A stretch of DNA of 64,000 bases from Viola odorata (lineage: Eukaryota; Streptophyta; Magnoliopsida; Malpighiales; Violaceae). The notes below the pieces were generated by a model. The model saw only the letters and a list, made by a program, of their open reading frames with translations. It was not told where the DNA came from and searched no databases. The stretch covers positions 2,614,001-2,678,000 of the forward strand of contig OY829546.1 of assembly GCA_963691705.1 (NCBI GenBank). Reading direction: 5' to 3'. The position numbers were made by a program, and so were the translations under genes. Positions 49,317 through 59,275 of this stretch are shown piece after piece (position 1 is the stretch's first letter; each line of letters starts with the position of its first letter).

Positions 49317-50058
49317 GTCGACTCACCCGATGCTTCCTAACCCGATAGGTTAAAGGATTCTGCGGATCATCGTCTTTTTCTTCCCGATCCGGTCGAGAAA
49401 TAGACCTCTTGGATGCCGGCTGATCACTCCTTCCCCGATCTGCCACAACTTCCGAACGAGGTCTTACTGCTGATCTCTCTCGGCTCCTTTCACGGCCAGA
49501 TCCCCCTTGTGATGCTTGTCTGCGACTTCCTCTTGGGCTATTCTGGATAGCTCGGCTGTGGACCTCCTCCGCGTCATCACGGTATTCTTCTCTTCTGGGC
49601 GGATCTTCATTTTGATGGCTTGGTTGTGGCACATACAAAAGATTATCCTGGTGAGCTTGCTGGCTGCCGATCTGACGCGTTACTCCAGCCTGTGGGAACG
49701 GTGGAGGCACTAGAGACGGTGTCGCCGCCTGCTGATGATGGATCTGTGGAGGAAAGAATGGTGGGTTGACTGGCGGTGGAAGTCTTCCAAGGAAAGTCTG
49801 CATCATGATGTCCATCCTTTGATGCAAGGAATGGAACTCATTTGCGATTGCTGGCGGGATGGCTGCTGGTGCAGGTTGTCCTGGTTGCGGAGTGCTGGGG
49901 AATAAAATTTCTGGAATCTGAGGGAAATTAAGCCGGCTGGCAGCGGCGTTCATTTCCACTCGAGAAGATGATGGTTGCATGGATGGAGGTGGAGTCTCAT
50001 ACTGACCAGCAGTATCTCCAGTGGGTTGTTGTGGTTGAAGACTTGGGTCGGATGCCAT
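49282..50058 (-). pseudogene. Gag N-terminal remnant
   Basis: ATG at 50058 opens MASDPSLQPQQPTGDT, a Pro/Gln-rich leader, then RMDIMMQTFLGRLPPP and an Arg/Ser/Asp-rich stretch (GSGRERSRERSAVRPRS) ending near VRKHRVSRHVK. This resembles the N-terminal linker of Tat-type gag proteins. The conserved gag core and nucleocapsid knuckle are missing. The frame crosses the internal deletion at about 49300 and stops at 49282 in the wrong frame for pol. Confidence 0.8.
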
Positions 50059-50137
50059 TTTGGAAATGAAAACCCCCAAAAATATAGAGACAGAAGAGCT
50101 TTGAATTTCGAGGATGCTCACTCAAAAATATCAAAAG

Positions 50138-50155
50138 CTCTCAATGAAAGCACCA
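50138..50155 (-). other. Candidate primer-binding site
   Basis: Two bases inside the 5' LTR the minus strand reads TGGTGCTTTCATTGAGAG. It begins with the TGG expected for pairing to a tRNA CCA end. I have not matched it to a named tRNA. Confidence 0.55.
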
Positions 50156-50157
50156 AA

Positions 50158-50938
50158 TGATAATCCAAGGGATGGGGTGAGGGTTTTTCCGTCAAATGAC
50201 ACGCCTGAGTATGGTGGTTCAAGCTCCTTGAATGACCTGCAAAGCGTCGGAACTCCAATGCCAAAGTCAGAGCATGGCTATTGTATATTTCATGGTAGAG
50301 ATCTAGGAGTTCTCCGTCCTTCCAAGGAGTAGAAAAATCTTACCTTTTATTGTACGCCCTCCTAGCCTTTATATATGACTGGAGTGGTTAGACATGTTCC
50401 CCACTTTCCTTAAAGGTTGTCTAAAGTATACATTAACAATTAGAAAGTGGAGTTAATGCCTTTGGGAGGATAAAGATTCCTCATATTTAATAGTTTTATA
50501 ATGGTTGAGTGGGAGCAAGAATGATTGTCTCCCACGTGTGGCCTTGACCACTAGCATAAAGAAAATAGCGTACAGTGTACCTTTATTTAATGCTTATGCC
50601 GTTTGTGCCAAATCGGCAAGGTGCCGTTTATACCAAATCGGCAAGGTGCCGATTTGGATACTGTTCACCTTTCCGTTATCACTCACTCTAGCAAGTGAAT
50701 CGGCAGTGAGCCGTTTCCGTTCTTGTGTTGCCACGTGGCCAGATCGGATATGTGCCGTTTGTGACAGCTTGTTGGACTTGCCCTTTAAGCTTTTATTCCT
50801 GTTGACTTGTCAATCGGTCACAATGCCGTTTCATGTGTTTGACTTGGTCAAACCGGTCAAGTGCCGTTTTGTCTAGTCAACGGTGCTTGTAGAGGCATAA
50901 AGTCCGTTATACCCTTCTGATAATTTTATGTATTATCA
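50158..50938 (-). repeat. 5' LTR of the retrotransposon (right end)
   Basis: 781 bp, near-identical to the left LTR. On the minus strand CTATATATAAAG (complement of 50370-50381) is a candidate TATA box for the element transcript. Confidence 0.96.
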
Positions 50939-50943
50939 CTTAT

Positions 50944-52516
50944 AATTTATTAATATATTAAACTATAACTTATTAGCAAATATGAAACTTGGTCTCACCA
51001 TCAACAAAACTTAACGATTTGTATTTTACCATTAATTGACAATTAACGAGTTAATGCTAATTAACCCTCTCATTTTGTCACCACTAGCGAATCCAATTGT
51101 TTGCAGCATTATCACAATATGTCATTTTTAATATATAAAAAAGACTGATAAATACAGCTACTTTTTTTTCTATATATAAAAAAAAACTGGTTATTATTCC
51201 TCAAGCTCAATCACAAATATTAAAACTACATGTTCGAGATATGCGACACGTGTACGTATATCCTCTCATCCTATTATTGGTTGCCCCCACACATCCACAT
51301 TGAAACCTTTGGATAGATGTCAGTGAATAATAATAATAATCTATGAAATATGTTGTCCACGTCATCAACCATAAAAATACATAGATTCGAATTGGGAGAG
51401 GATGCTCCATGAGAATTGAATTATTGCACGAAAAATAACCATCAAGACAACAACCTTGCAAAATATCTATATATACTTTTACAAAGGTCCAGTCCCGTTC
51501 ACAACCGTAAAAGATTGGCATATATGTATAATTATAAACTTAGCCCCCACACTTTTTCCTTTTTACCTTGCCTAATGATATTTAGATTTGAAACGTGATA
51601 TCCGAATAAATGATAAATCAGAAGAGCATTGTTTTCGAATATGATAATAATGTCAGGACGTACACTTATTTTTTTCTTCTTAAAGAGGAAGCCGGAGTTG
51701 ATGTGACTATACTAGAAGATGCAGCGAAAAACCATAGCGACAGGGCGGGTGCAAGGAATAAAGGGAGCATATGATGTAACATATTTATCACTTGCGTAGT
51801 TGCTTCTCATGTTTCTTTTTTGGTGAACTTCTTCTTCTTTTTTAGCCAAATTTCTGTCTCTAACTTTAAAAAAAATAAGAATGTATGATATCACGAGCCC
51901 TCATACATTTTAAAAGAGTTAACGTTGACGGTAAATAATTACTTCATATATAATAATTAAATTAGTAAAGTTTTATTTTAAAGAGTGAAATTGTCTCCTC
52001 CACTAACGATTACTCATATATTTTTACTTTTAAGTTATAATAAAGAAATTAAACAGGAGAGTGTTTTCCAAATTGACATGATTAACCTTATTACTAATGT
52101 ATTTAAAAAAAAACGCAATTCTGTAAAATTGATCAAAACTTGGATTGTTTAGTTAAATTACAATACAAAATAAATCTACCACCTTAGCGTTACTTCGTGT
52201 AGATATTTCTAAACTTAATGCAAATCGAAAAATATATATACATTTAATTATAGTGAAGAAATACACGTGGACCAATTATCTAAGTTGTTTCAGTGGCGGC
52301 AAAGATTCGTAAACAATTCCCTCTTAAAAAGAAAAGAAAAAGATATATGCCTGAGTCCTGACGCGTGTATCCTGATATTTTCGAAAATGGTCCAATGTTT
52401 ACGTGTATATATATAGAGACTAGAGAGGGGTTAGATTGCCACCGATATAAGTAAGACTCGGATGCATCAAGTTATTGAGTGTTGTGTCTCCACATTTTGC
52501 TCATTTGTAAAAAAAT
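50944..52516. other. Intergenic region upstream of the AHP4-like gene
   Basis: AT-rich with no supported gene. TATATATATAGAGAC near 52409-52423 is a plausible TATA region for the HPt gene about 100 bp downstream of it. Confidence 0.45.
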
Positions 52517-54427
52517 ATGGACAGAAAGCAATTGCAGCAACATGTCTCCAAAATGAGGCAGTCACTATTTAATCAGGTATACTATTTTACTTTAAATGAT
52601 AAATCATTTTTTAAATTATTTTGTACTCCCTCCCTCTTTTAACAACTAACGTTTTTCTACGTCCTTTATTAACTGACGTTTTCTTTTATTTTTATTTTTC
52701 GAAGTATATATTTTGTGCAAATGACAAAAAAAAAATTATGCATCTACCCAATTTGATGATAGTGTGGTAATTTAAGTGAAAATTAGGGGGAAAAATGAAA
52801 CATTGTAGAGTAAAATAAGATCAAAAATTATAAACGACGAAGGAAGTATATAATTGTTGCTTATTGGGACAATTAAACGACCAATTCAAACAAGACTATG
52901 TTGTAAAAATTAAAGTCACTTATAGGTAGTGGTGATTTAGTAAAAGAAAAGAAAAGAAAATCTATTGTTGTTTATGTTCGACTTTGCTATTCAACCTACA
53001 AAATTGTCTAAATATTAGTTATAAATTTTTCTAAGTACTGGGGTAATTTTTTGAAAAATAGATTACACACGAAACATTGTGCATTATGCTCTAAACTACC
53101 CTAATACTGTAAAAGAGGCATGTAAATATCTGGCCCGCAAATGTAAGTGGTAAATACCAAAAAAATGATGGCTTATACTTTCACCTAATTTGGATTTGAG
53201 ATGCTAATCAGGAATTAAGATTTTATTATGTGTTGCTGCAGGGATACCTCGACGGTCAATTTATTCAACTTGAAGAATTGCAAGATGACTCTAACCCGAG
53301 TTTTGTAGAAGAGATTGTCACACTTTTTTACACTGATTCAGTTCGATTAATCCAAAATATTGAGCAGGCATTGTAAGTATATAATTATTTAATAATCATT
53401 ATCATACATCGTTTTGATTTTTTTTAATAGACGGTAATAAGATTTGAATTTAAATTCTTACTATCGGATAATAAATAATTAATAGCCTAAAAAGTGTAAA
53501 ATTATAAATAAATAAAAACTTTGTTTTTACAGGGTCAACGGACCTGTTGACTTTGATAGGCTGGATGACTACATGCATCAATTGAAGGGTAGCAGCTCAA
53601 GGTGGTTAAATCAAATGATTCAATGTTGTTGGATTAATATATATTTTATCTATCCTAGAATTGATAATAAACTTAATATCTTTTATTCCCTTTTTTTAAA
53701 ATAAAAAAAAAATTACTTACAGCATTGGAGCTAAGAAGGTAAAGGTAGAATGCACGCAGTTCAGGGAAAATTGTTGTTCAGGAAATATCGACGGGTAAAA
53801 AATATGTTCCCTTTATTCTAATTCATCAAACACACTATTTTTTTACTCTCTCTATATATATGTAACTTCTGGTTGTAGATAATTAGTAAAAAACTTATTT
53901 ACTTTTTATCAAATCTTGAATTCAAGATTCGGATTCTAAAAAAAAATTAAGGCTGAAAAATAAAAAAAATTATATTAGGAAAGTCAGAAAACCAACTATA
54001 GAAATAGGCAAGAAGATACAATTCTAACAACTTTTCATTAATTAAGAATGTAACCCAAAAAATGTGTCAAAGAAATGTAATAATAATACCAATACTTTTT
54101 TCCGTAAGGAATAATAATGCCAATTCTTGACAACGTTGTCATTGTTTAATTTTGCAGGTGTAACAGGGCATTCCAACGGCTCAAGAACGAGCATGCTATC
54201 CTGAAAAGGAAGCTCGAATCTTATTTTCAGGTGATTTTACGCACTTTGGACTTCATTTATGGATCAAACGAATCGGCCCAACACTTAGAATTTCATAATC
54301 GCAGGCCCAAGTTCCGGCCCGTCTTATTCCTTGTGCCGACACAACGCATTTATTTTAATTATTTTTAAATATTTTGTTGCAAAATTTTCAGGCGGCAAGA
54401 CAAGCTGGACAAATCGAGGATGCCTGA
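52517..54427 (+). CDS. AHP4: Histidine-containing phosphotransfer protein, AHP4-like
   Basis: Relays phosphate from hybrid histidine kinases to response regulators in cytokinin-type two-component signalling. Six exons: 52517-52576, 53242-53372, 53533-53601, 53723-53794, 54158-54230, 54392-54427, giving 146 residues, the usual HPt size. MDRKQLQQHVSKMRQSLFNQ is followed by GYLDGQFIQLEELQDDSNPS, FVEEIVTLFYTDSVRLIQNI and the phospho-acceptor segment DDYMHQLKGSSSSIGAKKV with His79 present, so it is not an AHP6-type pseudo-HPt. It ends FQAARQAGQIEDA. Residues in the helical bundle follow the AHP4 group, but paralogue assignment is by eye. Intron 1 holds a Stowaway MITE. Confidence 0.95.
52624..52848. 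mobile_element. Stowaway-type MITE in intron 1 of the AHP4-like gene
   Basis: It begins TACTCCCTCCCTCTTTTAAC and ends GACGAAGGAAGTA, with TA at both ends. Inner sequence (TTTTCGAAGTATATATTTTG) is shared with the remnant at 160-412. It starts 48 bp after the exon 1 donor. Confidence 0.85.
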
Positions 54428-56628
54428 AATTGACAAAGCCACCACATGATAATGACGGAACAAAAGTGTCCTTTATTCCTTAAAAGCAGTACCATTTATG
54501 AACTTAATTATACACCTTAATCAAATAACAACAAAATGGGTTTTACTTCTGATCAATGTACTAGCAATCACAATCACCATGTTTAACAATAAGATTGTTC
54601 TTTCTTCTTCTCTTGTTTCTAATCTACTAATGTCATATTTCATCACATACTCACGTAAGTGATGAGTTCTACCAATAAAAATAAAATCGATAAATAAATT
54701 ACTATCAAATCAATCATTTTTATAAGCAGAAAATGAAGTGTAACGTAACTACTAAGAGGCCGAAAATAGGTTAGAATTTTGCCTGTAGAGATGCATAATG
54801 CATTAGACACATCTCTAAAACTTAATGATGATAGTCACTAAAGGCATGAGACCATGAAGCACGCTAGTATTGATAATTGAGTGAAGGAGATGAGATTGCA
54901 ATGATAATGGCAATCAAGAACCCAAAGAAAAAGGGAAAAAGAGCAGAAAGCAAAAAAAAAGAAGGTCCAGGACCAAGAGCATTCTTTAACCTAAAAAGTG
55001 GAGTTGGGAATTATCAGAATTATTATCAGTGCTGCTGCTGCTTCTTCAGCCTTTTCCTATCAGATCATATCCAAATAAGTGCGATGTGGGAGTCCGCCAT
55101 TATACCATCAAAATCATGATTAACCCAATTGACCCTTTCTCATTATTTTCAACATATTCATTGAACATTTCCTTTGAAAATTACACAAATTGAGAGACTA
55201 GGGCTCAACCTTAACCTTTCCACTCCTCCTCCACCCAACCAACCAACCAACCAAGGCAGGCTGCTTATAATTCTTTAATCAAGCACGTGTCTTGATTAGG
55301 AAATTAAAGATAATCAATTCTCAAATTAATTTTATCTTTTCTTTATGGATGGATCATCATCAATCATTGTTGTTCAAGCATATCATACGAGTCAATGAAT
55401 GCATAAATTATCGATTATCTATCGGTAATAGAATCTTATTAGAAACTTGAATTCGAGTTTCTTTTAAATGATATTTAGAACGTGTTTAATTATGTTATGA
55501 TGTGCTGAGAAATGAAGTGAGCATGAACGTATTTTTATACTATTTGCTAATTTGGGTTGGGATTTGAACTAAGTGGGATTAACGTAAGTACTCCTATGTT
55601 GTTATTACATTGTTGCATGTGGTGACACATTTTTTAAGGAGCAACCAAAGTGGGTTTTACTTGGTAGTGGACCATTAGTAGTGACTTAGGAAGTCGTCGG
55701 CAGAGCAGAGCCAAATAAAGGTCACCAGCTACTACTAGTTCTACTACCAGTGGTCCAGTACTACTACTACTACTACTACCCATTTCATGTTTTTCTTGTA
55801 CTCGTTAAACCAACGCAAAACCAAAGGCATTTTGCTGTTATTTTATTTGTTTTGCTTCTCCATAACCTTTTCTTGCCTATAACGAGGTGACAGCTTTCGA
55901 TCGCACCATATATTGTGCATTAAAATTGAAATATTAAATGTTATTGTTATAAAAAATAAGAATACAACTAAAATTTAAACTTAAAAGACGTAATTTTAAA
56001 CTATCGTTTGTCATAGATTAAAATGCGATATTCAAATTTGAGACTTGAGATTTGAAAGTAAAACTTGAATTTTTGAAATAGTTGATGTTAGTGGGATAAT
56101 TTTGAGCCAAAAAGTCATAACGAAAGCTAAATTCGTACCGTAAATGTCAATTTCTCCCATATACGGGACCATCATATGTAGGAGGAGAGAGCCGAGCTAC
56201 ACAAACACGATATTGCTACCTGAAAAAACTAAACCAACAACATTAATTTTTTTTTTGTCTTGGACAAGTGTCATTTACCAATTCATGTATTTGTGACCAC
56301 AAATCCCATGTTTATTGTAATGGTTATATACACTTTTATTGTAGTTCTTCTCTCTTTCTTTCGAGCCAAAAGGAAATCTTGCACACATTTCTCGGCTGTT
56401 GCTCCACAAAAATCCAATCACTAGTGGAAATCTGAATGACAGTTCATAAAACAAAGTCAAACAACCCAACCTTTTTGCTTTATATCCCCTCCCTATTCTC
56501 CCTTCTTCCTGACAGAAAAAATATTGAATCTTTCTATAGAATCTATACTTGTTAAGCCACAGAGAAATTTCTATTCTTCTTTCTAATTCTGAAAAAGGGT
56601 TGAAGCAATTAAGCTAATTAAAGACCAG
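54428..56628. other. Intergenic region upstream of the Aux/IAA gene
   Basis: No supported gene. Short simple repeats: (CCAA)n near 55234-55253 and (CTA)n near 55757-55780. An ORF at 54877-55119 starts with GTG, is lysine-rich by composition and has no family resemblance. A 5' UTR of the IAA gene likely covers the last 100 bp or so. Confidence 0.5.
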
Positions 56629-58464
56629 ATGGAGGAATATAGTTCTCAGTTTTTCAATTCGATTCCTGAGAAAGAAGGGAATGTTAAGCATCAGATTCTT
56701 GAGGACAAGAAACTGGAGCTGAGGCTTGGTCCTCCAGGAGAATTCTTTGGTTCCAAGAAATCCAACTTCTCGCGTTTCGAAGAACCTGCGAAGAGGGTAT
56801 TCTCTTCTTCGTGGCTGCACGGTTCTTTAGATTCTTCAGGTTTTAACAAAGAGGCTCAGATGGAGTTACAAGGCCAAGAAAAGAAAAAGTGCACCAATCC
56901 TGCCACAAATATCTCTCATAAAAGGTTGTCTTACTTTTTCTTTCTTTCTTTAGATCCAATTTTTTTTTGTTCTTTCTATTGTTGAAGTGCTTAATTGCCT
57001 TAACAGTTCAAAGATTATGCAGAACATGAAGAAAGAAAGAAATCCAAAAAAAATATTTGTTTAATCTTCTAGGTAAGAGTATTATTAAAAAGTACATCTT
57101 TATCTGTTGCTTATTTAACAGGTAAATTTGACAGATTAGTGATGATTAGGACAATTAGCTTTTCTAAACAACAGAGATTTGATTAGTTAGTCATTTGAAA
57201 GTTAATTTGATTCCAAATCTTATTTTCATGAAGTTAATAATCTTTTGTACCGTAGCATTTTGGATCGCGGTTGTAATTAATTACTGACTAGGAAGTAAAA
57301 CCATATTAATAGAATCGATTACATAGGTGCTTAATTCCTGATATTTCGATATTAACTATCTTTGTAATGATTTTGTGATTTCTGACATGAAACAAGCAGA
57401 GTTGCGCCTACCCCAGTTGTAGGATGGCCACCGATCAGGTCATTCAGGAAAAACCTGCAGGCAAGCAGCACAACAACTTCAAAGGCGGCATCTGAGTCAC
57501 CACCACCAGACACCAAAACCCAAAAACAAAACCCTACCTCAAACCCTGAAAATTCAAGAAAAGACATGTTTGTGAAGATAAACATGGAAGGAGTCCCCAT
57601 TGGTAGAAAAATAAACCTCAATGCCTATGACAACTATGAAAAACTCTCCGTCGCGGTCGACCAACTCTTTCGAGACCTTCTTGCAGGTTAATTATACAAA
57701 CCTTAGCTATCATGATAACCATAATTTTTGAAAAAAAAGAAAATTGCTAGAATACAAATACTTTTTATGATCACTTTTTTAAACTTAGATGCACTGGTTA
57801 TTTTTATATTAAGTTGCTAGTTATCTATTCGAATCATGTTCTACCACATCCATTACTATCTCTAGTATTATTATTTTTTAAATATTGTAAATAAATTTGA
57901 CTTTTTGTTGAACTCTTATAGCTCAAAGAAATGGAGAAAATGAGGATGAAGCAAAGGAAAATGAAAAATCAGTAGCGGGTGGTGGAGAATATACTCTAGT
58001 TTACGAAGATAATGAAGGAGATAGAGTTCTTGTTGGGGATGTCCCTTGGTAGTAAGTTTTTTTCTCTCTTTTTGTCCTCCCTTATTCGAGTGCTAGCCAA
58101 CATGCATCTTACAAAACGCCTAGTCGTTTGATCTAGACAAGTCTTTTGTCATACGTATGTATGGCCAGTCGTTTTCCTAACAACCACCTATCCGTTTTTT
58201 GTTACATTTTTGTTATGTTAAACGTTGTGTTACGTTTCTTTGCAGCATGTTTGTATCTACAGCAAAAAGATTGCGCGTGCTAAAAAGTTCTGAGCTTCCT
58301 ACTTCATATAATTGTGAGTTTTAAATGTTTTGTTTGAATTAAGTTATTAAAAGTGATAAGAGATGATACTTGTTCAATGATTTTTCCTCTTAATTAGTTA
58401 TTTACTTGTCTAATACCGAATTTTATTTTCAGCTGAGATTAGAGAGATTCATCAAGACAAATAA
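56629..58464 (+). CDS. Aux/IAA transcriptional repressor, IAA18/IAA26-like
   Basis: Auxin-labile repressor that binds ARF factors and TOPLESS. Five exons: 56629-56924, 57400-57686, 57922-58051, 58246-58313, 58433-58464, giving 270 residues. Domain I: an EAR motif LELRL at 29-33 within KKLELRLGPPGE. Domain II: the TIR1/AFB degron GWPPI at 107-111 in PVVGWPPIRSFRKN. Domains III/IV (PB1): MFVKINMEGVPIGRKINLNA with the basic face, then YTLVYEDNEGDRVLVGDVPW and STAKRLRVLKSSEL with the acidic face. The long domain I-II spacer and LGPPGEFFG fit the IAA18/26/28 clade. All functional motifs are intact. The start MEEYSSQFF is the first ATG in frame. Confidence 0.94.
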
Positions 58465-58488
58465 AGTTCAACGATAGTGGAGGAGATT

Positions 58489-58634
58489 GTTAAGATAACT
58501 ATAACATTGGGCCTCACTTATAAGTCATGGCTTTTGGGTGAAATGGTATATCAAAGGACCAATCACTGCACTCAAAAACCATGATTTATGAGTGAGACCC
58601 AATACTATAGTTATCTGTTTATAGTTATCTTAAC
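58489..58634. mobile_element. 146-bp hairpin MITE just after the Aux/IAA stop codon
   Basis: The terminal repeat GTTAAGATAACTATA at the left is matched by its complement TATAGTTATCTTAAC at the right. Inner parts also pair (ATTGGGCCTCACTTATAAGTCATGG against CCATGATTTATGAGTGAGACCCAAT, each read in register). It starts 25 bp after the stop codon, so it probably lies in the 3' UTR. Confidence 0.85.
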
Positions 58635-58993
58635 AGATATGGATGTTAAATTTTGTAATTGTATCAATGAGAGTGAAACTTAATTTTGTAAAATATGTTT
58701 TTTTTATGTATTATATATTTTTTTTTTTGAGTAATAGTGTTTTATTAAACTATGCCCGAAAAGTAAAAATCTTCCATGATCTTATTTTCAGGGCAACAAT
58801 CTCATTCTATCCAATTTACATTGTTTGATGAACAATTGACCACTTTTTGACCTGTTCTTGCCGATTCATTCTTTGCAAGAAATAAAAAGTAAACATGTTT
58901 TTTGTCAAATAAGGTTTCCTAAAAATGAAACCAAAACATCCTCTCATATCCCCGGCATCGTGCGTCCTGCTTTTGCTCATGATACATATAATT

Positions 58994-59275
58994 ATAATAT
59001 TAGAGATTGAACTCATAGTTTATATTATAAATACGACATATATTATTATATCAGGATTAAACTCATAATTTACGTTATAAATACGATATATACTATTATA
59101 TTAGGGATTAAATTCATGGTTTACCTCATAAATACGATATATACTATTATATCAGGTATTGAACTCATAATCTACGTCATAAATATGACATACTAACTGG
59201 TAGTATATGCCGTATTAATTTATGATGTAAATTATGGATTTAATCGCTGGTATTGTAATTATAATTATTATTATA
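58994..59275. repeat. Tandem ~50-bp repeats with one inverted unit
   Basis: Four diverged direct units share ATTAAACTCAT, a TTTAC block, ATAAATACGA and TATACTATTATAT. A fifth unit at about 59213-59275 is inverted (TTTATGATGTAAATTATGGA). Non-coding. Confidence 0.85.

Larger units (their letters stand above)
43463..50938 (-). mobile_element. Non-autonomous Ty3/gypsy (Tat-like) LTR retrotransposon, 5-bp TSD CTTAT
   Basis: Two LTRs (43463-44262 and 50158-50938), each TGATAATCC...GTATTATCA, are flanked by CTTAT at 43458-43462 and 50939-50943. Sense is the minus strand: 5' LTR at right, gag start at 50058, integrase ending at 48081, 3' LTR at left. Protease, reverse transcriptase and RNase H are missing, so the copy cannot move alone. 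A plus-strand (antisense) ORF lies between integrase and the 3' LTR, an arrangement known for Tat-clade elements such as Grande. The LTRs differ by about six substitutions and one 19-bp indel by eye, implying a recent insertion. Confidence 0.95.

Noticed and set aside
54877..55119. Lysine-rich ORF of 80 codons
   Set aside because: Starts with GTG, has no splice context or family resemblance, and follows an A-rich microsatellite-like stretch.
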